Shown: positions 43,294-56,569, numbered from the stretch's first letter. The stretch: 64,000 nt of DNA from Streptomyces ortus (GCF_026341275.1 NZ_JAIFZO010000002.1:1748361-1812360), one strand, 5' to 3'. Program-made: numbers and translations. Notes: generated by a model not told the origin, from the sequence alone.

Positions 43294-44028
43294 TCAGATC
43301 CTCAGGAGCCGTTCCGTCAGTTCGCGGTAGTCCTTCAGGGCCAGCCGCAGCTGCTCCGTGTCGGCCTTGTCGTCGGCGGAGCTCTGCCAGGACGTGCCCA
43401 GGGCGCGGCGCCGCTGGGTGACGGCCTCGGTGAACCGTTCGGCGACCTCCTGGAGCACCCGGTCCGCCTCCTCGACCGAGCCGCGGGGCCCGTCGACGAA
43501 CCCGGCGACCGCGTCGTGCAGCCGCTGCGACCACTTGTCGCCCTCGTCGTGCGGCATGAGCCGCCCGCCGGAGTCCGTGCCGGCCTTGGCCTTCCCGGCG
43601 TTCACCCTCGCCTCGGCGCCCAGGATGCCCTCCCGGGACGCGCCGCTCCGGCCGCCGCCCGGGGCCGCCTTGCCGGTGCCGATCCCGGTGCCGGTGCCGG
43701 TGCCAGTGCCGGTGCCGGTGCCGGTGCCGCTCGCGATCTTCGTCTGACCCGCGGCGCCCTCGCGCCCCGGCGAGCGCTCCTGCTCCGGTGTACGCGGCCC
43801 GGTGGCGGCCGGGATCCGCCCGCCGACCATCGTGTCCTGGCCGTCCCGCACCCGCTCCTGCTCCGCCGTGTCCCGGCCGCCGAGCACATCGTCACGCCCG
43901 GCCCCGGACCCGTCGCCGTGCGCCGCTCCGGTCGTTCCCGGCGTCCTGGTCACATCGCCCCGTTCGTCGCGCCTGTCCGACCCGTCCCGCCGATCCTTGA
44001 AAGGTCCTGTCGCGGTGTTGTCCGGCAT
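43294..44028 (-). CDS. Hydrophilic protein with Gly-Thr repeat and C-terminal domain shared with its neighbour
   Basis: A 244-aa protein. The first half is disordered and charged, then comes a Gly-Thr repeat (residues about 97-118) encoded by GGTGCC hexamers near 43671-43731, then a helical C-terminal domain (residues about 160-244) with FVDGPRGSVEEADRVLQEVAERF. The neighbouring gene product contains a similar segment, FVDSPRDAVVEADRLLGEVAG. The start follows the neighbour stop by five bases, so they are an operon. Function unknown. Confidence 0.75.
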   Translation of the reverse strand: MPDNTATGPFKDRRDGSDRRDERGDVTRTPGTTGAAHGDGSGAGRDDVLGGRDTAEQERVRDGQDTMVGGRIPAATGPRTPEQERSPGREGAAGQTKIASGTGTGTGTGTGTGTGIGTGKAAPGGGRSGASREGILGAEARVNAGKAKAGTDSGGRLMPHDEGDKWSQRLHDAVAGFVDGPRGSVEEADRVLQEVAERFTEAVTQRRRALGTSWQSSADDKADTEQLRLALKDYRELTERLLRI

Positions 44029-44033
44029 GTGTC

Positions 44034-44723
44034 TCAACTCCCCTTCACGTGGCGCCTGTTGAGCGCCCACGGCGCGTGCGAACGGCCGCGGGTGCTGTCG
44101 CTTCGAGTGGTCTCGGCCGCGTCCTCGCCACCGTCCCCGCCTGCCTTCCGCAGCTGCGCCCTGTCGTCGCGCGCGGAGTCGGTCAGGGCTTCGAAGAGGG
44201 CGCGGGCCTCGACCAGGGACTCACGCAGCTCCTCCGTGTCGGTGCGCTCGGCGCCGGCCCCGTTCGGGTGCGCGGCCAGGTGGACCCGGCGGTAGCCGTT
44301 CACGTGGTGCGCGTGGTGCACGGAGAGCGCGGAGAGCTGCTCCTCGTACTGGCCGGCGTCCGGGAAGCCGCGCGCGCCGGCCACCTCACCGAGCAGCCGG
44401 TCCGCCTCGACGACGGCGTCGCGCGGCGAGTCGACGAACTGCTCCTGGATCGCGGTCCAGCGGACCGCGTAACGGTCCCGCGCCGCGGGCTCCAGCGGCT
44501 GCGCGCGCAGCGAACCGTGCCGCTGCACGCGCTCCTCGAGTTCGCGCTCGGCGGCCTGGGAGTCCCCGTCGTGCCGGGCCAGTGCCCGGTCGTACTCGGG
44601 CCCGAAGCGCCGCTTCAGACTCTGCCCGCCGCCCGGCCTGCGGGCCATCACGAGCCGAGCGATCACGGCGGCGACGACGGCCACCACGATCACGATCAGA
44701 ACGATGATCACGCCTGTGGACAT
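44034..44723 (-). CDS. Membrane-anchored protein with shared EADRLL domain
   Basis: A 229-aa protein. A single N-terminal transmembrane helix (VIIVLIVIVVAVVAAVIARLV) is followed by a charged helical domain (RRFGPEYDRALARHDGD onward) and the FVDSPRDAVVEADRLLGEVAG segment. It is probably co-translated with the gene at 43294. Start ATG 44723 (MSTGVII). The two proteins may form a membrane-tethered complex. The family is recognised in Streptomyces but of unknown function. Confidence 0.8.
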   Translation of the reverse strand: MSTGVIIVLIVIVVAVVAAVIARLVMARRPGGGQSLKRRFGPEYDRALARHDGDSQAAERELEERVQRHGSLRAQPLEPAARDRYAVRWTAIQEQFVDSPRDAVVEADRLLGEVAGARGFPDAGQYEEQLSALSVHHAHHVNGYRRVHLAAHPNGAGAERTDTEELRESLVEARALFEALTDSARDDRAQLRKAGGDGGEDAAETTRSDSTRGRSHAPWALNRRHVKGS

Positions 44724-44848
44724 GGATTGCCTTCCGGGTTCTGGGCCCAGCGGGCCGCTTCCTTTCGTCTGGTTGCCCGGACTTCGGCTACCAAACGGCC
44801 GGTGGCCGGATCCACGTCACGTACACCCCAAGTGGGCCTCGGTTCAGC

Positions 44849-47074
<2,226 letters not shown>

Positions 47075-47175
47075 TTATGGCCTGGTGGATTCGGCCAGGA
47101 GTTCGGGATTCCGGGGGTAACCGGGAGATTGTGTGGAGGAGGTCTGCATAATCGCTGGAGTTCGTACGGGGAAGG

Positions 47176-48129
47176 ATGCACGACGTGAGCGACCGGAGCG
47201 GTCATATATGCCCGGAATGCGGGGCACCCAGGGAGTCGGGGTCCTCCCCCACCTGCGAGTGCGCCCGCAGAGCGGCGGACGAACTCCTGCAGACCCGGTC
47301 CGCCGAGACGGCAGCCGCGGAGGACTTCGACCCGCTGCGCATACGCCCCTACGTGGACCTGGAGGTACACGCGGAGGGCACGGGCGCGGGCGCGGGCCCC
47401 GTCGGCGGTCCGCCGCCTCCGACGGCGACGGCGGTCGGCCAGGACCCCGCTGACCGGGCGACGATCTCGATCCCGCTGCAACGCACCTCGTCCGACGACC
47501 TGCCCTCGGCCCCCTCGGACACCCCTCCGGACACGGGCCGCCGGCGTCGCTTCGTGCTGGTGGGAGCGGGCGCCACGGCGGTCGTGGTCGCGGCGGCCGG
47601 GTTCGCGGGCGGACTGTTCTCGTACGAGGCGCCGTCGCGCAACGGCGCGGCCCCGGACGACATCCGCGCGAGCGTGCCGGACACGGCGGTGGACGAGCCG
47701 TCCCCGTCGGACTCCGCGTCGTCCTCGGCCTCGGAGTCGGCCTCGGCGTCCGCGTCGGCCGACGAGAGCCCCACGCCCTCGGACTCCGGGTCGCCGAGCG
47801 ACTCGGCCACCCCGTCGTCCCGGACGTCCGCGACGACGCGCGCACCGGCGCCCGACAACTCGGCCAGCGCCGCCCCGCCGTCCGCCGCCCCGACGGACAA
47901 GGCGGGCCCGGCGGTGCTGCGCCGCGGCAACCAGGGCCCCGAGGTCACCGAACTCCAGCTGCGCCTCAAGCAGTTGGCCCTCTACGTGGGCGACGCGGAC
48001 GGCGACTACGACAACCGCACCGAGAACGCCGTACGCACCTACCAGTTCACCCGAGGCCTGGACGAGGAGCAGGGCGTCTACACAGAAAAAACCCGATCCC
48101 ACCTGGAATCAGAAACAACAACCCCCTGA
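47176..48129 (+). CDS. Zinc-ribbon and peptidoglycan-binding membrane protein
   Basis: A 317-aa protein. Residues about 11-30 have a CxxC-type zinc ribbon (CPECGAP and CECARR). A transmembrane segment follows (FVLVGAGATAVVVAAAGFAGGLF near 125), then a Ser/Pro/Ala linker (about 170-245) and a PG_binding_1 domain (LRRGNQGPEVTELQLRLKQLALYVGDADGDYD near 252). The linker reaches through the envelope, so the C-terminal domain contacts peptidoglycan. It may signal from wall to cytoplasm. Confidence 0.85.
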   Translation: MHDVSDRSGHICPECGAPRESGSSPTCECARRAADELLQTRSAETAAAEDFDPLRIRPYVDLEVHAEGTGAGAGPVGGPPPPTATAVGQDPADRATISIPLQRTSSDDLPSAPSDTPPDTGRRRRFVLVGAGATAVVVAAAGFAGGLFSYEAPSRNGAAPDDIRASVPDTAVDEPSPSDSASSSASESASASASADESPTPSDSGSPSDSATPSSRTSATTRAPAPDNSASAAPPSAAPTDKAGPAVLRRGNQGPEVTELQLRLKQLALYVGDADGDYDNRTENAVRTYQFTRGLDEEQGVYTEKTRSHLESETTTP

Positions 48130-48154
48130 CCCCGACACCGGCGCCACCCCTTCC

Positions 48155-48397
48155 AGGGGCGCGGGAAACGACGCAGTCTTAACGGCGCAATCTTTCGGCT
48201 TCCAGGGGCGCGGGGAACGGCGCAGTCCTTTGGCTTTCAGGGGCGCGGGGAACAGCGCAGTCCTTTGGCTTTCAGGGGCGCGGGGAACAGCGCAATCTTT
48301 GCGCTTTCAGGGGCGCGGGGAACGGCGCAATCTTTGCGCCCCACCGTGGCACGGCGTCCGTCGCACCCCCCCACCTAGGGGGCGCGGGGAACGGCGC
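48155..48397. repeat. Array of AGGGGCGCGGGGAAC repeats with exact 35-bp period
   Basis: Copies begin at 48155 (degenerate), 48204, 48239, 48274, 48309 and 48378. Four consecutive units are spaced exactly 35 bp, with the spacer AGTCCTTTGGCTTTC. This is the clearest example of the tandem form. No direct coding function is apparent. Confidence 0.93.
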
Positions 48398-49069
48398 AAA
48401 CCCCCTCACCCCACCCGCAACCGCACACCTCTACCCCCAACCCTCTCACCCGAACCCCCCGCAGATCCTGAACAACCGCATCAGGCCGATGCACCCGGCC
48501 CGCACCCCCCACCCCCACCACCCGCATCCCCTGCGGAGCTTCCTGCCGAGATCCCCGCCCCCGAGTCCTCGAACACCACACTCCTCGGGCGCGACCCCCA
48601 ACTCCGCCGCCCCCTTCAAGAACCCCTCGGGATCCGGCTTGCTCGCCCCCACGGACTCCGCGGTGATCCGCACGTCCGGCAGCGCCAGCCCCGCCGCCCC
48701 CATCCGCGCCGCGGACAGCCCCACGTCCGCCGACGTGACGAGCGCGTGCGGCACCCCGAGCTCCCGCAAGGACGCCAGGAACTCCGCCGCCCCCTTGATC
48801 GCCACGACCCCGTCCATGTCGGCGGTCTCCTCGGCGAGCATGCGCGCGTTGTCCGCGTAGTTCTGCTCCATGGGCCGGCTCGGCAGCAGCACGGCCATCG
48901 ACGCGTACCCCTGCCGCCCGTGGACGACCTTCATGACCTCGTTCCCGTCGAGCCCGTGCCGGTCGGCCCACCGGCGCCAGACGCGCTCGACGACGGCGTC
49001 CGAGTTGACGAGGGTGCCGTCCATGTCCAGCAGCAGGGCGCGGGCGGTCAGCACGGTAGAGGCCGTCAT
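48375..49069 (-). pseudogene. HAD-superfamily phosphatase with two frameshifts
   Basis: It starts MTASTVLTARALLLDMDGTLVNSD with the DxD nucleophile motif, ALVTSADVGLSAARM (motif II Thr/Ser), and SKPDPEGFLKGAAELGVAPEEC (motif III Lys). Then the frame breaks: VVFEDSGAGISAG continues in one frame and MRVVGVGGAGRVHRPDAVVQDL in another. Adding two bases at a TGTGGTG (about 48590) and removing one G in GGGGATG (about 48535) restores a 231-aa HAD enzyme. It resembles sugar-phosphate phosphatases. It is either an inactive gene or assembly error. Confidence 0.75.
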
Positions 49070-49176
49070 CGGCAGGCTCCAAAGCGTGGAAACAGGGCGC
49101 GCCAGGAGGAACCCCGCACGCCTCCGGGGAAACAAGGTGGCCCCGCCCGCCGGTCAGGGAGTGCGGACGGGGACCA

Positions 49177-49204
49177 CTTTGTTCCTACACGGTACAAAAC
49201 AAAG
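49177..49204. promoter_or_regulatory. Inverted repeat CTTTGTT/AACAAAG upstream of HNH nuclease
   Basis: Perfect 7-bp arms with a 14-bp centre, in the 343-bp divergent gap 49070-49412. AT-rich for this genome. It may be an operator for the HNH or HAD gene. The rest of the gap has no other clear feature. Confidence 0.4.
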
Positions 49205-49412
49205 GGGTGATCCCGCCACCCCGGGGCCCCCACCGCATTACCCGCGAGGACATGACAAAGCAGACAGCCCGCACCAGGAATCCCGCCGCACATCTTGTCG
49301 TGTCATGCACACGTCATTAACTTCTCACCTGTCGCACATCTCCCGGAAACCGCCCCCCGCGAGCATTTCGGTCGCTCGCAGGTCAACTTCCCCCCACCCC
49401 TAGGGAGTTCGC

Positions 49413-50057
49413 ATGCCGAAGGTCTACGCGCGTCGACGGCTGAGTCTAGTGGCCGCCTTCGCCGGTTTGATAGCCCTGGCCGGCCTTTTCAACGGCCCGG
49501 CCGCCTCCGCCGCACTGCCCACTCCGGTCAGCGCCGCCACCGCCCGCACCTACCTCGCCTCGCTCACCGTGGCGACCGAGGACCGCACCGGGTACGACCG
49601 CGACCTCTTCCCGCACTGGATCACGATCAGCGGCACCTGCAACACCCGCGAGACCGTACTGAAGCGTGACGGTACGAACATCGTCACCAGCTCCGCCTGC
49701 GCCGCCACCAGCGGCTCCTGGTACTCCGTCTACGACGGCGCCACCTGGACCGCCGCCTCCGACCTCGACATCGACCACCTCGTGCCGCTGGCCGAGGCCT
49801 GGGACTCCGGCGCCGACAGCTGGACCACCGCCCGGCGGCAGGCCTTCGCCAACGACCTGACCCGCCCCCAGCTCATCGCCGTCACGGACAACGTGAACCA
49901 GTCGAAGAGCGACCAGGACCCGGCCGAGTGGATGCCGTCCCGCACGGCGTACGCCTGCACCTACGTCCGCGCCTGGGTCCAGGTGAAGTACTACTACGAC
50001 CTCTCCGTCGACTCCGCGGAGAAGAGCAAGCTCACGTCGGTCCTCAGCGGCTGCTGA
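49413..50057 (+). CDS. Secreted HNH-family nuclease
   Basis: A 214-aa protein. Signal peptide (RRRLSLVAAFAGLIALAGL, cleavage after ASA near 34). The mature part contains ITISGTCNTRE with Cys, DLDIDHLVPLAEAWDSG (metal/catalytic His-His core), and NQSKSDQDPAEWMP with the Asn/Lys pattern of GmrSD/HNH C-terminal nucleases. Four Cys form likely disulfides. It is probably released during development to degrade extracellular or lysed-cell DNA; the role is inferred. Confidence 0.9.
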   Translation: MPKVYARRRLSLVAAFAGLIALAGLFNGPAASAALPTPVSAATARTYLASLTVATEDRTGYDRDLFPHWITISGTCNTRETVLKRDGTNIVTSSACAATSGSWYSVYDGATWTAASDLDIDHLVPLAEAWDSGADSWTTARRQAFANDLTRPQLIAVTDNVNQSKSDQDPAEWMPSRTAYACTYVRAWVQVKYYYDLSVDSAEKSKLTSVLSGC

Positions 50058-50059
50058 CC

Positions 50060-50190
50060 CGAACCCGGGATCCGGGACCCGGGACCTGGGACCCGGGATC
50101 CGCTCAATCCCACGCGATCCCGCCCGATTCCGCCCGATCCCACGTGATCGCACACGATCTCCGGCGGTCCCCGTCGATCCCCGGCGGTCT
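50060..50190. repeat. Degenerate short repeats after HNH gene
   Basis: Repeated CGGGATC and CGGGACC units (50064-50103), then CCGATCC-like units. They fill the 200-bp gap to the PhoD-like gene. Confidence 0.7.
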
Positions 50191-50258
50191 CTCGCCGGAA
50201 TCTCCCCACCGGCCTCCGTCGTTCCGTACCGTACGGGGCGACGGAGGAGGGTGATCAC

Positions 50259-51932
<1,674 letters not shown>

Positions 51933-51974
51933 CCGGCCCCCTTACGGAGTGCTGCCCCGGACGGGGCCTCACAC

Positions 51975-52035
51975 GTGGCCCCGTCCGCGACCTCGTCCGC
52001 GTCCGCGACCTCGTCCGGGACCTCGTCCGGGGCGT
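51975..52035. repeat. 12-18-bp repeats in the gap after the PhoD-like gene
   Basis: CGTCCGCGACCT and CTCGTCCGGGAC units in tandem. The 320-bp gap 51933-52252 also carries the FAD protein gene promoter region but no gene. Confidence 0.7.
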
Positions 52036-52252
52036 CGTACGGGGCCTGGTACGTCTATTGCGCGTGTTGCCCGTGATGTTGGCGCTTGGTGCGCATGCGC
52101 CCAATGAGTCCCGTGAGGCATCCCACAACAGGCACCGTTGATCCGCTCCAGGGGTCGGTTCCCGTGTCGTGCGACGGCATGATGATGCGGACCGTCCGCT
52201 TCCACCGGGGCGGTGAGCCGCAATATGCCCCACCTGTCCGGGAGTCACACCC

Positions 52253-54262
52253 TTGTCGGAACCAACAGATCGCGTCTCCGTGGCCCTGGTCGGCGCCGGA
52301 CCGCGCGGCACCAGCGTGCTGGAACGCCTGTGCGCCTCCGCACCCGAACTCCTCACGCCCGGAACGCACTTGACGGTCCACGTCGTCGACCCGTCACCGC
52401 CGGGCCCCGGCCGCGTCTGGCGCACCGCCCAGCCGGCCGAGCTATTGATGAACACCGTGGCGTCCCAGGTCACCCTCTTCACCGACGACAGCGTGGACTG
52501 CTCGGGCCCGATACGCCCCGGCCCCAGCCTGCACGCCTGGGCGAGCGCGCGGACGGCAGGGCAGGCGGCTGAAGGGCTGGGCCCCGACGACTACCCCACC
52601 CGGGCCCAGTACGGCCAGTACCTGGAGTGGGTCTTCGGCGAGGTGGTCCGCGGGGCGCCGCCCGCGCTGCGGATCGAGACGCACCGGGCGCGCGCGACCC
52701 GTCTCGACGGCACGGCCGACGGCCTCCAGACCCTCGTACTCGACAACGGGCGTGCCCTGACGGACCTTTCGGCCGTGGTCCTCGCCCAGGGCCATCTGCC
52801 GACCGTGGCGGACCAGGCACAGCAGCGGCTGTCCGCGCATGCCGAGCGGCACGGGCTGCGTCATGTCCCGCCCGCCAATCCGGCGGACCTCGACCTCTCC
52901 CCCGTAGCCCCTGGCGAGACCGTCCTGCTGCGCGGCCTGGGCCTCAACTTCTTCGACCACATGGCCCTGTTGACGACGGCTCGCGGCGGCCGTTTCGTAC
53001 GCACCCCGGCCGGTACGCGCTATCTCCCCTCGGGCCGCGAGCCGCGTCTGGTGGCGGGCTCCCGGCGCGGCATCCCGTACCAGGCGCGCGGCGACAACGC
53101 GAAGGGCCCGTACGGCCGTCACGTCCCGCTCGTGCTCACCCCGGAGACCATCTCCGGCTTCCGCAAGCGCGCGGACTCGGGCGACGCACCCGACTTCCTC
53201 ACGGAGATATGGCCGTTGGTGGCGAAGGAGGTCGAAACGGTCTACTACGAGACGCTGTTGACCCGGACCACCGCCGAAGCCGGCGCGGAGGCGGGCGCTG
53301 ACGCTGGCGCTGGCGGTCCGGGCACACCGGCGGTACGCGGCTTCCGTGAGCGCTTCCTCGCCGTCGCGCACCGGGACCCCCAGGAGGCGGCGGTGCTGGA
53401 CGAGTTCGGGGTGCCGGCCGCTGACCGCTGGTCCTGGGACCGGGTCTCACGCCCGCACGGTGGACGCGTCTTCTCCGGTCCCGCCGACTTCCGGGGCTGG
53501 CTGCTGGCCCATCTGCGTGAGGACGCCGAACAGGCCGCGCTCGGCAACGTCGACGGCCCGCTCAAGGCGGCGCTCGACGTGCTGCGCGACCTGCGCAACG
53601 AGCTGCGGCAGATCGTCGACCACGGCGGCCTCGCGGGGCCCTCGCGCCGGGAGCACCTGGACCGCTGGTACACCCCGCTCAACGCGTTCCTGTCCATCGG
53701 CCCGCCCCGGCGCCGTATCGAGGAGATGGTGGCGCTCATCGAGGCGGGCGTGCTGGAGGTGATCGGCCCGCGCCTCGACGTGCGCGCCGAGGACGGGGCA
53801 TGGGTGGCGCACTCCCCCGACGTGCCCGGCTCGACCGTGTCGGCGACCACGCTGATCGAGGCCCGGCTGCCGGAGCCGGACCTGCGGCGCACCGCCGACG
53901 CGCTGCTCGCCCGGCTGCTGAAGACGGGCCAGTGCCGCCCGCACACCGTGGACGGCTACGAGACCGGGGGGCTGGACGTGACACAACGCCCCTATCACCT
54001 GATAGACCGTCAAGGTCGGGTACACGCGCGGCGGTTCGCGATCGGAGTACCCACGGAGGGGGTGCACTGGGTGACCGCCGCGGGGGTCCGTCCAGGGGTG
54101 GACTCGGTCACCCTGTCGGACGCCGACGCGGTGGCGCGGGCCGTCCTGCGCACGGCTGCCGCCGAGGTCGGACGGGGCGTGCAAGCGGACGCGGAACCCG
54201 TTTCGACACCCGTATCGACCGAAAAACCATGGCCCAAAGTTGAACTTGCAAGCATTGAATAG
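52253..54262 (+). CDS. FAD/NAD(P)-binding oxidoreductase (NAD_binding_9-like)
   Basis: A 669-aa protein. The N-terminus carries the dinucleotide motif VALVGAGPRGTSVLERL (near 10), VHVVDPSPPGPGRVWR (near 43), LLMNTVASQVTLF, and a second FAD region near GLGLNFFDHM (near 230). It is a Streptomyces-typical FAD-dependent protein of unknown substrate, longer than monooxygenases of the lysine N-hydroxylase group that share the fold. TTG 52253 follows GGGAG. There are no clear transmembrane segments. Confidence 0.8.
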   Translation: MSEPTDRVSVALVGAGPRGTSVLERLCASAPELLTPGTHLTVHVVDPSPPGPGRVWRTAQPAELLMNTVASQVTLFTDDSVDCSGPIRPGPSLHAWASARTAGQAAEGLGPDDYPTRAQYGQYLEWVFGEVVRGAPPALRIETHRARATRLDGTADGLQTLVLDNGRALTDLSAVVLAQGHLPTVADQAQQRLSAHAERHGLRHVPPANPADLDLSPVAPGETVLLRGLGLNFFDHMALLTTARGGRFVRTPAGTRYLPSGREPRLVAGSRRGIPYQARGDNAKGPYGRHVPLVLTPETISGFRKRADSGDAPDFLTEIWPLVAKEVETVYYETLLTRTTAEAGAEAGADAGAGGPGTPAVRGFRERFLAVAHRDPQEAAVLDEFGVPAADRWSWDRVSRPHGGRVFSGPADFRGWLLAHLREDAEQAALGNVDGPLKAALDVLRDLRNELRQIVDHGGLAGPSRREHLDRWYTPLNAFLSIGPPRRRIEEMVALIEAGVLEVIGPRLDVRAEDGAWVAHSPDVPGSTVSATTLIEARLPEPDLRRTADALLARLLKTGQCRPHTVDGYETGGLDVTQRPYHLIDRQGRVHARRFAIGVPTEGVHWVTAAGVRPGVDSVTLSDADAVARAVLRTAAAEVGRGVQADAEPVSTPVSTEKPWPKVELASIE

Positions 54263-54345
54263 TCAGACCTAACGTAGAGCACTCACTCGGTCACGTCCCC
54301 CACCGGTCCGCCATGGACCGCACCGCACCGAAGGAGTCATCCCAC

Positions 54346-54801
54346 ATGACCGGACGCCTCAACAGCGCCCAGCCATACGCCATCGGTCTGTTCCGCATCG
54401 TCGTCGGCCTGCTCTTCGCCTGCCACGGCGCCGTCTCGCTGCTCGGCGTGCTCGGCGGCGTGGACGGCAAGGGCGCCACCGTCGAGACCGGCGCCTGGCC
54501 CAACTGGTACGCGGCCGTCATCGAACTCGTCGGCGGCACGCTGGTCCTGCTCGGCCTCGGCACCCGTATCGCCGCGTTCATCGCCTCGGGCGCGATGGCG
54601 TACGCGTACTTCAAGGTCCATCAGCCCGAGGCGCTGTGGCCGATCGAGAACAGCGGGGAGGGCGCGGCCATGTACTGCTGGTCGATGCTCCTGCTCGTCT
54701 TCACCGGCTCCGGCGCGTTCGGCCTGGACCGGCTGATCCCCGGCCGTTCGTCCACGCCGACCGGGGAGAAGAACCGCCCCTCGGAGCCGGTCACGGCCTG
54801 A
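54346..54801 (+). CDS. DoxX-family membrane protein
   Basis: A 151-aa DoxX protein with four hydrophobic helices (residues about 12-35, 50-70, 76-90, 108-126) and YAIGLFRIVVGLLFACHGA, a typical DoxX N-terminus. The C-terminus is hydrophilic. Start ATG 54346 after AAGGAG. DoxX proteins associate with redox stress and membrane oxidoreductases. It is expressed independently of the FAD gene (84-bp gap). Confidence 0.88.
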   Translation: MTGRLNSAQPYAIGLFRIVVGLLFACHGAVSLLGVLGGVDGKGATVETGAWPNWYAAVIELVGGTLVLLGLGTRIAAFIASGAMAYAYFKVHQPEALWPIENSGEGAAMYCWSMLLLVFTGSGAFGLDRLIPGRSSTPTGEKNRPSEPVTA

Positions 54802-55066
54802 CGCGCCCTGCCCCCGCAGGGTGCCCTTCCGCCCTTCCGCGCGTCCGTCAGGACTTCTACGCCTGGCGGGCGTGGCGGGCGAGCGTGACAGCCGGGTGCG
54901 ACAGGCGGGTGAAGATGGTGTAGCGAACACACGCGCCCCCTGTGGATCCCCTGCCCCACCCGACGCGTACGCTGTATGGCTGTCACAGGCCGCTCCTGCC
55001 GCTCCCCCGCGACACCGCGGCATACGGCAGGGTCGAGGCCTACGGGGGAGACACAGGGGAGTTCCG

Positions 55067-55777
55067 GTGCTTGAGAGTGTGGGGTCGCTGTCCGGCACCC
55101 CTTGGATCTACAGCCAATGGATCTATGCCGCAGTGGCGCTGTCGGTCCTGTTCGACGTCTTTCTGCCGGTGCTGCCCAGCGGCGTACTGGTCATCACGGC
55201 GGCGACGGCCGCCGCGGCGGGCACCGGAGCGGCCGTCCAGCACGTACCGGACATCCTCTCGCTGACTCTCTGCGCCGCGACCGCGTCGGTCCTGGGCGAC
55301 CTGGTGGCGTACCGGCTGGCCTGGCAAGGCGGCGAACGGCTCGACCGCGCCATCGCCCGCTCCCCGCGCCTGAGCGGAGCGCAGGAACGTCTCGGCGCGG
55401 CCCTGGCCCGCGGCGGCGGCACGCTGGTCGTGCTCGCCCGCTTCGCCCCCGCCGGCCGCTCACTGGTCTCGCTCGGCGCGGGGGCCGCGCACCGGCGCGT
55501 ACGCGAGTTCCTGCCCTGGTCGATCCTCGCGGGCCTCGCGTGGGCCGCGTACAGCGTGGCCCTCGGTTACTTCGGCGGCCAGTGGCTGGGCGCGACGTGG
55601 TTCGCGTCGGGCATCTCGCTGCTCGCGCTCTTCGGGGCGGGCGCGGGGGCGGCGTACCTGATGCGGCGCCCGTCACCGGCGCCGGTGACCGCGCTCATCC
55701 CCGCACCCCTGCCGGTCCCCCCACTCGTACCGGCTCTCGTGCCGGCACCCGTGGCGGAGACGGGCCCGAACGCCTGA
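55067..55777 (+). CDS. DedA/VTT-family membrane protein
   Basis: A 236-aa protein. The VTT motif pattern is seen as VALSVLFDVFLPVLPSGVLV (near 20), ATASVLGDLVAYRLAW (near 66) and the loop RFAPAGRSLVSLGAGA (near 125). Helices fill most of residues 20-205; the C-terminal tail is Pro-rich (PAPLPVPPLVPALVPAPV). GTG 55067 follows GGGGAG. DedA proteins are proton- or lipid-scramblase-like membrane proteins; a specific role is not known. Confidence 0.85.
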   Translation: MLESVGSLSGTPWIYSQWIYAAVALSVLFDVFLPVLPSGVLVITAATAAAAGTGAAVQHVPDILSLTLCAATASVLGDLVAYRLAWQGGERLDRAIARSPRLSGAQERLGAALARGGGTLVVLARFAPAGRSLVSLGAGAAHRRVREFLPWSILAGLAWAAYSVALGYFGGQWLGATWFASGISLLALFGAGAGAAYLMRRPSPAPVTALIPAPLPVPPLVPALVPAPVAETGPNA

Positions 55778-55811
55778 GACCGGGCAGGGCTGCGGCTACG
55801 GGGTGAGGGCG

Positions 55812-56039
55812 TCAGGAGGTGCGGGCGGCCTGACCTCTCACCTCCAGTCCGGCGAGCAACTCGGCCGTGGCCTCCGCGACCGCGTCGACGGCGCGTTCGA
55901 AGACTTCGCGGTTGTGGGCGGCCGGGGCGCGGAAGCCCGAGATCTTGCGCACGTACTGAAGAGCGGCGGCACGGATGTCGTCCTCCGTGGCCTCTTCGGG
56001 GAGGACGGGCGGTCGGAGAGTCTTGATGCTGCGGCACAT
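55812..56039 (-). CDS. DUF2277 protein
   Basis: A 75-aa protein with the family start MCRSIKTLRPP and the segment DIRAAALQYVRKISGFRAPAAHN (in part). It is basic and probably helical. It converges on the DedA gene with a 34-bp gap. Function unknown. Confidence 0.9.
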   Translation of the reverse strand: MCRSIKTLRPPVLPEEATEDDIRAAALQYVRKISGFRAPAAHNREVFERAVDAVAEATAELLAGLEVRGQAARTS

Positions 56040-56174
56040 ACGTCCAGTGTGGCGCGAGCCACTGACAACGCGAGCGCGCGCGTGAAGTCCTACGGCCGAA
56101 CCCGTTGGCGAGGTCCTGCGTCGAAGTCCCCAAAGAACTCGCATCGCAAAATCGAACAGACGTACCATTGAGGG

Positions 56175-56519
56175 GTGGCTGAGACCTACGACTTCCCAAG
56201 CGACCTCCTGGCCGGTCAGGAGGAACTGCATCAGGTCCGGGCCGAACTTCTGGCCCTGCTGAAGCGGCTCCCCTGGTCGGTCGAGCCCCTGGACGGCTTC
56301 AGCGACGACCACGGCTGGCGCAAGGTGGAACGCCCCGCCTCACCGGGCTGGACCCCCGACGAACAGGCCGAGGTGGAGAAGCTCCGGCAGCGCGAACGCG
56401 AACTGGCGGTCTTCGTGACCTGCCACCGCTTCTGGTCGGAGGTCACGCCCAAGGAGAAGGTGGACGCGCGCATGAGCATCAAACACACGGCCGAGCCTGA
56501 GAACCGACCTCCGTCATAG
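56175..56519 (+). CDS. Hypothetical protein, 114 aa
   Basis: A charged, mostly helical protein. The centre contains WSVEPLDGFSDDHGWRKVERP, then a coiled-coil-like EQAEVEKLRQRERELAVFV, and a short tail. The GTG start follows a weak site. It is followed by one copy of the dispersed repeat at 56570. Function unknown; the codon pattern supports a real gene. Confidence 0.7.
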   Translation: MAETYDFPSDLLAGQEELHQVRAELLALLKRLPWSVEPLDGFSDDHGWRKVERPASPGWTPDEQAEVEKLRQRERELAVFVTCHRFWSEVTPKEKVDARMSIKHTAEPENRPPS

Positions 56520-56569
56520 CCCGCACCCACTCCGCCCCAGCCGCAAACCAAGGCACACCCAACCCACCC

